This document shows, one piece after another, positions 60,144 through 64,000 of a stretch of DNA of 64,000 bases (position 1 is its first letter; every line of letters starts with the position of its first letter). This stretch comes from Rhodobacterales bacterium LSUCC0031. GTDB taxonomy: Bacteria; Pseudomonadota; Alphaproteobacteria; Rhodobacterales; Rhodobacteraceae. Below the pieces are notes generated by a model. The model saw only the letters and a list, made by a program, of their open reading frames with translations. It was not told where the DNA came from and ran no database searches. The stretch spans positions 236,001 through 300,000 of the forward strand of contig WVSP01000001.1 in the NCBI GenBank assembly GCA_015689735.1, written 5' to 3'. Position numbers and translations under genes: made by a program.

Positions 60144-62063
60144 TCACGCCCGCCTCTCCATCCGCGCAACGCCCAGCACATCCAAAACCTTTGCCGCGAT
60201 ATCCGACGCGTTCATCCGTGCCACCGCATACATATCCTCGGGGCTGGCCTGGTCGATGAAGATGTCGGGCAGGACCATCGAGCGGAATTTCAGCCCGGTG
60301 TCGAACACGCCTTCCTCGGCCAAGAGCTGCGCCACATGGCTGCCGAAGCCGCCCACGGCCCCTTCCTCCAACGTGATCAGCGCCTCGTGGTGGCGGGCAA
60401 GTTGCAAGATCAGGTCGCGGTCGAGCGGTTTGGCGAAACGGGCGTCGGCGATGGTGGGTGTGATGCCCTTTTGCGCCAACGCCTCGGCGGCTTCGCGCAC
60501 CTCTTTCAGGCGCGCGCCGAAATTCAGGATCGCGACCCGGTTGCCTTGCGTGATCATCCGGCCGCGTCCGATCTCAAGCACCTCGCCCCGTTCGGGCAGG
60601 TCCACGCCCACCCCCTCGCCGCGCGGAAAGCGGAAGGCCGAGGGGCGGTCGTCAATCGCAAGCGCGGTCACGACCATATGGCGCAGTTCCGCCTCGTCAG
60701 CGGCGGCCATGACGACGAAACCGGGCAGGTTGGCAAGGAATGCAACATCGTAGCTGCCCGCATGGGTGGCGCCATCGGCGCCCACCAGACCTGCGCGGTC
60801 GATGGCAAAGCGGACAGGCAGGCGCTGGATCGCCACATCATGCACGATTTGGTCGTATCCACGCTGTAGGAAAGTCGAGTAGATCGCGCAGAACGGTTTC
60901 AAGCCCCCTGCCGCCATGCCTGCGCAAAAGGTCACGGCGTGCTGTTCGGCGATGCCGACATCAAAGGTACGGGCCGGGAAACGCTGCCCGAACAGGTCAA
61001 GCCCGGTTCCATCGGGCATGGCGGCGGTCACCGCCACGATCTGTGGGTCATCCTGCGCCTCGCGGATCAGGGTCTGGGCGAAAACCGCTGTGTAGCTCGG
61101 CGCGTTGGCCGGGGCCTTTTTCTGTTCGCCCGTGCGGATGTCGAATTTCGCGGTGGCATGCCCCCGGTCGGGGCGGTGTTCGGCGTAGCCCTTGCCCTTC
61201 TTCGTGATCGCATGGATCAAGATTGGCCCATCGGCGCGCACCTTCACGGTGCGCAGCACGGCCAAAAGCTGTTCCATGTCATGCCCGTCGATAGGGCCAA
61301 CATAGGAAAAGCCCAACTCTTCGAAGAGCGTGCCGCCGACGGTCGCGGCCTTGAGGAGTTCCTTGGCCCGCCGCGCCCCCTCCTGAAAGGGTTCGGGCAA
61401 GAGCGAGACAGCACCCTTAGCGGCGGCTTTCAGTTCCTGAAACGGTGCGCCTGCGTAGAGGCGGGAAAGGTAGGAGGACATGGCCCCTGTGGGCGGCGCG
61501 ATCGACATCTCGTTGTCGTTCAGGATCACGATCAACCGCTTGCCAAGGTGGCCCGCGTTGTTCATCGCCTCGTAGGCCATGCCGCCCGAAAGCGCGCCAT
61601 CGCCGATCACGGCAATCGCATCCCCATGCCCGGTGTCACAATCGCCCCCCAGATCGCGGGCCACGGCAAAGCCGAGCGCCGCCGAGATACTGGTCGAAGA
61701 ATGCGCCGCGCCGAAGGGGTCATAGGGCGACTCGGATCGCTTGGTGAAACCCGACAGGCCATCCTTTTGCCGGATTGTGCCCATCTGCGCGCGGCGACCC
61801 GTCAGAATCTTGTGGGGGTAGCACTGGTGGCTGACATCCCAGATCAGCTTGTCGCGGGGCGTGTCGAAAACCGCATGGAGCGCGACCGTCAATTCCACCA
61901 CGCCGAGGCCCGCACCGAAATGCCCGCCTGTCTGGCTGACCGACCAGATGGTTTCCGCGCGCAGCTCATCGGCCAGACGGCGCAATTCCCCATCGGTCAG
62001 CCGCTTCAGGTCGGCAGGCGCGGTCACGCGGTCAAGCAGCGGTGTGATGGGGCGGTCGGTCAA
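60144..62063 (-). CDS. dxs: 1-deoxy-D-xylulose-5-phosphate synthase
   Basis: A 639-aa thiamine-diphosphate enzyme joining pyruvate and glyceraldehyde-3-phosphate, the first step of the MEP isoprenoid pathway. Landmarks are [36 protein letters not shown] (TPP motif with Asn), [10 protein letters not shown] and [16 protein letters not shown]. The start is most likely a TTG at 62063, giving [13 protein letters not shown] as I recall for related enzymes: AAAGGAGG at 62072-62079 sits 8 bases ahead. A GTG at 62072 would overlap that site. ispA lies upstream on the same strand (22-base gap). Confidence 0.97.
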   Translation of the reverse strand: MTDRPITPLLDRVTAPADLKRLTDGELRRLADELRAETIWSVSQTGGHFGAGLGVVELTVALHAVFDTPRDKLIWDVSHQCYPHKILTGRRAQMGTIRQKDGLSGFTKRSESPYDPFGAAHSSTSISAALGFAVARDLGGDCDTGHGDAIAVIGDGALSGGMAYEAMNNAGHLGKRLIVILNDNEMSIAPPTGAMSSYLSRLYAGAPFQELKAAAKGAVSLLPEPFQEGARRAKELLKAATVGGTLFEELGFSYVGPIDGHDMEQLLAVLRTVKVRADGPILIHAITKKGKGYAEHRPDRGHATAKFDIRTGEQKKAPANAPSYTAVFAQTLIREAQDDPQIVAVTAAMPDGTGLDLFGQRFPARTFDVGIAEQHAVTFCAGMAAGGLKPFCAIYSTFLQRGYDQIVHDVAIQRLPVRFAIDRAGLVGADGATHAGSYDVAFLANLPGFVVMAAADEAELRHMVVTALAIDDRPSAFRFPRGEGVGVDLPERGEVLEIGRGRMITQGNRVAILNFGARLKEVREAAEALAQKGITPTIADARFAKPLDRDLILQLARHHEALITLEEGAVGGFGSHVAQLLAEEGVFDTGLKFRSMVLPDIFIDQASPEDMYAVARMNASDIAAKVLDVLGVARMERRA

Positions 62064-62071
62064 TTGCCGCA

Positions 62072-62079
62072 CCTCCTTT
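62072..62079 (-). promoter_or_regulatory. Ribosome binding site that selects the TTG start of dxs
   Basis: AAAGGAGG on the minus strand lies 8 bases ahead of TTG 62063. The in-frame GTG at 62072 is part of the site itself and so cannot be its start. Confidence 0.75.
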
Positions 62080-62085
62080 GGGGTG

Positions 62086-62952
62086 TCACTTGTCTCGGTC
62101 GATGATGTAGCGCGCCAGCGCGGTCAGGTGATGCGCCTTTTCGCCATAGGGGGCAAGGGCGGCTTCGGCCGTGGCGACAAGGTCGGCGGCGCGCGCTTTC
62201 GCGCCGTCGAGCCCGAGGAGCGAGACAAAGGTCGCCTTGCCCGCCGCCGCATCCTTTTGCAGCGCCTTGCCGGCTGTGGCGGCATCGCCCGTCACATCCA
62301 GAATGTCATCTGCGATCTGAAAGGCGAGGCCAATGGCCCCTGCATAGGCCAAAAGCGGCGCGGGATCGGCCCCGCCCAAGATCGCGCCCGCCTGCGCGGG
62401 CCATTCGATCAGGCGCCCGGTTTTATTGCCCTGCAACTCGGTGATCTGGTCGAGCGTCAGGGGCATGGCCGCGGTTTCCGCCGCGATATCTTGCGCTTGG
62501 CCCAAGACCATGCCTTGCGCGCCCGAAGCGCGGGCAAGGCTTGCCACGAGGGCCACACGTTGATCGGCATTGCCTGCGCGCGGATCGGACAAGAGTTCAA
62601 AGGCAAAGCTTTGCAGTGCATCGCCCACCAAAACGGCGGTCGCTTCGTCCCATTTCACATGCACCGTCGGCTGGCCGCGCCGCAGGTCGTCATCGTCCAT
62701 GCAGGGCAGATCGTCATGGACAAGGCTATAGGCATGGAGGCATTCCACCGCCGCCGCCGCAAAAAGCGCCTGTGCGCGCACCACACCGAACATGGCCGCG
62801 CTTTCCAGCACCAGAAAACCGCGTAGGCGTTTACCGCCATCGGTGGCATAGCGCATCCCTTGGGCCACGCGGTCATCGCCAAAGCGCACAAGCTCGGCTG
62901 TCAGGAAGGCCGCAATATCATGCTGTGCCGCCGCAAGCGCCGCTTTGAACAC
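62086..62952 (-). CDS. ispA: Polyprenyl (farnesyl/geranylgeranyl) diphosphate synthase
   Basis: A 288-aa trans-prenyl chain-elongating enzyme that condenses IPP with allylic diphosphates. The first Asp-rich motif is [14 protein letters not shown], preceded by GGKRLRGFL; the second is [13 protein letters not shown]. Two bulky residues do not precede the first motif in the pattern of a C15-only enzyme ([10 protein letters not shown]), so farnesyl product is likely but not certain. It begins with GTG 3 bases after the xseB stop. Together with dxs it forms the isoprenoid part of the operon. Confidence 0.94.
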   Translation of the reverse strand: MFKAALAAAQHDIAAFLTAELVRFGDDRVAQGMRYATDGGKRLRGFLVLESAAMFGVVRAQALFAAAAVECLHAYSLVHDDLPCMDDDDLRRGQPTVHVKWDEATAVLVGDALQSFAFELLSDPRAGNADQRVALVASLARASGAQGMVLGQAQDIAAETAAMPLTLDQITELQGNKTGRLIEWPAQAGAILGGADPAPLLAYAGAIGLAFQIADDILDVTGDAATAGKALQKDAAAGKATFVSLLGLDGAKARAADLVATAEAALAPYGEKAHHLTALARYIIDRDK

Positions 62953-62955
62953 TGC

Positions 62956-63201
62956 TCAAAGCCCTGTGACGGGTGTGCTGCCCGTAGGTTGGCCATTCGC
63001 GTCCAGCGTGATCTGCGCGACCTTTTCCTCGGCCTCTTTCAGCTTGGTCTCGCAATGCGCCTTGAGTGCAGCGCCGCGTTCGTAAAGCTTGATTGATTCT
63101 TCCAGCGCGACATCGCCCCGGTCGAGCGCACCGACCACCTGTTCCAGTTCCCGGATCGCTTCCTCGAAGCTCATCCCTGCGATTGGCTTGCCCTCGCTCA
63201 T
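62956..63201 (-). CDS. xseB: Exodeoxyribonuclease VII small subunit
   Basis: An 81-aa helical protein with the family core SFEEAIRELEQVVGALDRGDVALEESIKLYERG (within residues 11-43) and the coiled-coil region ALKAHCETKLKEAEEKV. It binds the large subunit XseA, which degrades single-stranded DNA. Its ATG overlaps the stop of the HDAC-like gene (ATGA), and ispA follows after 3 bases. Confidence 0.95.
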   Translation of the reverse strand: MSEGKPIAGMSFEEAIRELEQVVGALDRGDVALEESIKLYERGAALKAHCETKLKEAEEKVAQITLDANGQPTGSTPVTGL

Positions 63202-64000
63202 GCGCCGCGCTCCTTCAATTCCGTGATATGCACCGCGGCCGAGGCCGCCAATGCGGGCAGATCATAACCGCCTTCGAGAGTCGAGACCACGCGCCCGTCG
63301 CAGACCTCGTCGGCGATGTCGCACAAGGACCGCGTGATCCAGGCGAAATCCTCCTCGTCCCACATCAGGTTGGCGAGCGGGTCATCGGCATGCGCGTCGA
63401 ATCCCGCCGAGATCAGGATCAATTCCGGCGCCCAGTCGCGCAGGCGGGCGAAACCTTGGCCTTCATAGGCGCGGCGCATCGCGGCCCCATCCGATCCGGG
63501 GGGCAGGGGCAGGTTCAGCACATTGCCCGATGCGCCGCGTTCATTGGCCGCCCCCGTGCCGGGGTAAAGCGGCATCTGATGGGACGAGATGAACAGCGCG
63601 CGCGGCTCATCCCAGAGAACATCTTGCGTGCCATTGCCGTGATGCACGTCGAAATCCACCACCGCCACGCGCGACAGCCCGTGATGTTCCAAGGCATAGC
63701 GCGCCGCGATCGCCACTGTCGAGAACAGGCAAAAGCCCATCGCGCGGGTTTTCTCGGCATGGTGGCCCGGCGGCCGTGTGGCGACGAAGGCGTTCTTGGC
63801 GCGCCCTGCGAGGACGGCGTCAACAGCGGCGATGCAGCCCCCGACGCCGCGCAATGCTGCCTCCCACGAGCCGGGGCTGGCATGTGTATCGGCATCGAGC
63901 GCCGTGCGCCCGCTGTCCGGCATGCGCCCGCGTACCCAATCGATATGGGATTGCGGATGACCCAAGAGCAACATCGCCTCATCGGCCATGGGGGCGATCA
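63198..64000 (-). CDS. Histone deacetylase family protein (class II-like), 5' end outside window
   Basis: At least 267 aa are visible, and the frame is open to the window edge, so the N-terminus is missing. The in-frame ATG at 63989 is probably internal, since family members have about 50 more residues before this point. Zinc-amidohydrolase motifs are clear: TRPPGHHAEKTRAMGFCLFS, VDFDVHHGNGTQDV, and ISAGFDAHADDPL. Bacterial members deacetylate polyamines, acetoin-related substrates or proteins; the substrate is unknown. It is coupled to xseB by a 4-base overlap. Confidence 0.93.
   Translation of the reverse strand, partial: IAPMADEAMLLLGHPQSHIDWVRGRMPDSGRTALDADTHASPGSWEAALRGVGGCIAAVDAVLAGRAKNAFVATRPPGHHAEKTRAMGFCLFSTVAIAARYALEHHGLSRVAVVDFDVHHGNGTQDVLWDEPRALFISSHQMPLYPGTGAANERGASGNVLNLPLPPGSDGAAMRRAYEGQGFARLRDWAPELILISAGFDAHADDPLANLMWDEEDFAWITRSLCDIADEVCDGRVVSTLEGGYDLPALAASAAVHITELKERGA

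Noticed and set aside
60939-62105. 388-codon open frame on the plus strand opposite dxs
   Set aside because: It is an antisense shadow of a well-conserved gene in G+C-rich DNA; the translation looks like no known protein.

Overview
The window looks like chromosomal DNA of an alphaproteobacterium of the Rhodobacteraceae (Rhodobacter/Roseobacter) type. It is G+C-rich. Its gene orders resemble those I know from that family: envC-ctpA-rppH, accD-folC, and an HDAC-like gene followed by xseB-ispA-dxs. It also has a GAAC-N7-GAAC SOS box (the alphaproteobacterial LexA site) and a single-repeat NaChBac-type sodium channel of the kind found in marine Rhodobacterales. I saw no rRNA, tRNA, CRISPR array, intact insertion sequence or prophage.

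Layout. 1-2244: end of a polysaccharide locus (a two-domain glycosyltransferase cut by the window edge, and an AT-rich sulfotransferase). 2473-13363: on the minus strand, rsfS-rlmH and gpmI-envC-ctpA-rppH, separated by a block holding a large RTX protein and the capsule exporter genes kpsT/kpsE (minus) and kpsM (plus). 13675-21427: smc, an MltB-type transglycosylase, a CGNR regulator, a small conserved protein, an enolase-superfamily epimerase and a D-amino-acid aminotransferase. 21440-25426: a membrane-anchored RTX protein, a solitary imuB with its own SOS box, yggT, and a tandem 43-bp intergenic repeat. 25427-43562: housekeeping and metabolism (thioesterase, two MFS transporters, mepA, LOG protein, dapD, a second MltB, rnr, accD-folC, zapE, argG, ilvA) and a divergent Hpt / response-regulator-PP2C pair. 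43559-49705: a second sugar/capsule block (kdsD/kpsF, a UDP-glucuronate-epimerase-like gene, galE, a Wza/KpsD-like export lipoprotein, a GT4 glycosyltransferase). 49887-59422: a nine-gene plus-strand run (hslO, NUDIX, cca, LysE-type exporter, two ABC exporter half-transporters, VOC protein, RNA m5U methyltransferase, sodium channel). 59425-60061: a small lower-G+C module of two overlapping genes (an 80-aa protein and a DUF2335 membrane protein). 60144-64000: dxs-ispA-xseB-HDAC-like, the last running off the right edge.

How the genes fit together. Three separated blocks (left edge, 9.7-12.5 kb and 44-50 kb) supply precursors, assembly and ABC-dependent export of a surface polysaccharide, probably sulfated and containing Kdo or uronic acid. 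Several envelope genes (EnvC-like factor, CtpA, two MltB enzymes, MepA) handle peptidoglycan remodelling, and the epimerase/D-amino-acid aminotransferase pair fits D-amino-acid or muropeptide recycling.

The most unusual points are the capsule/RTX block lying inside an otherwise conserved operon, a 185-bp near-perfect duplication inside the RTX gene, imuB with an SOS box but no imuA or dnaE2 beside it, the tandem 43-bp repeats, the sodium channel, and the overlapping DUF2335 module. None of these is proven to be a new system; the DUF2335 module is the best candidate for something undescribed.
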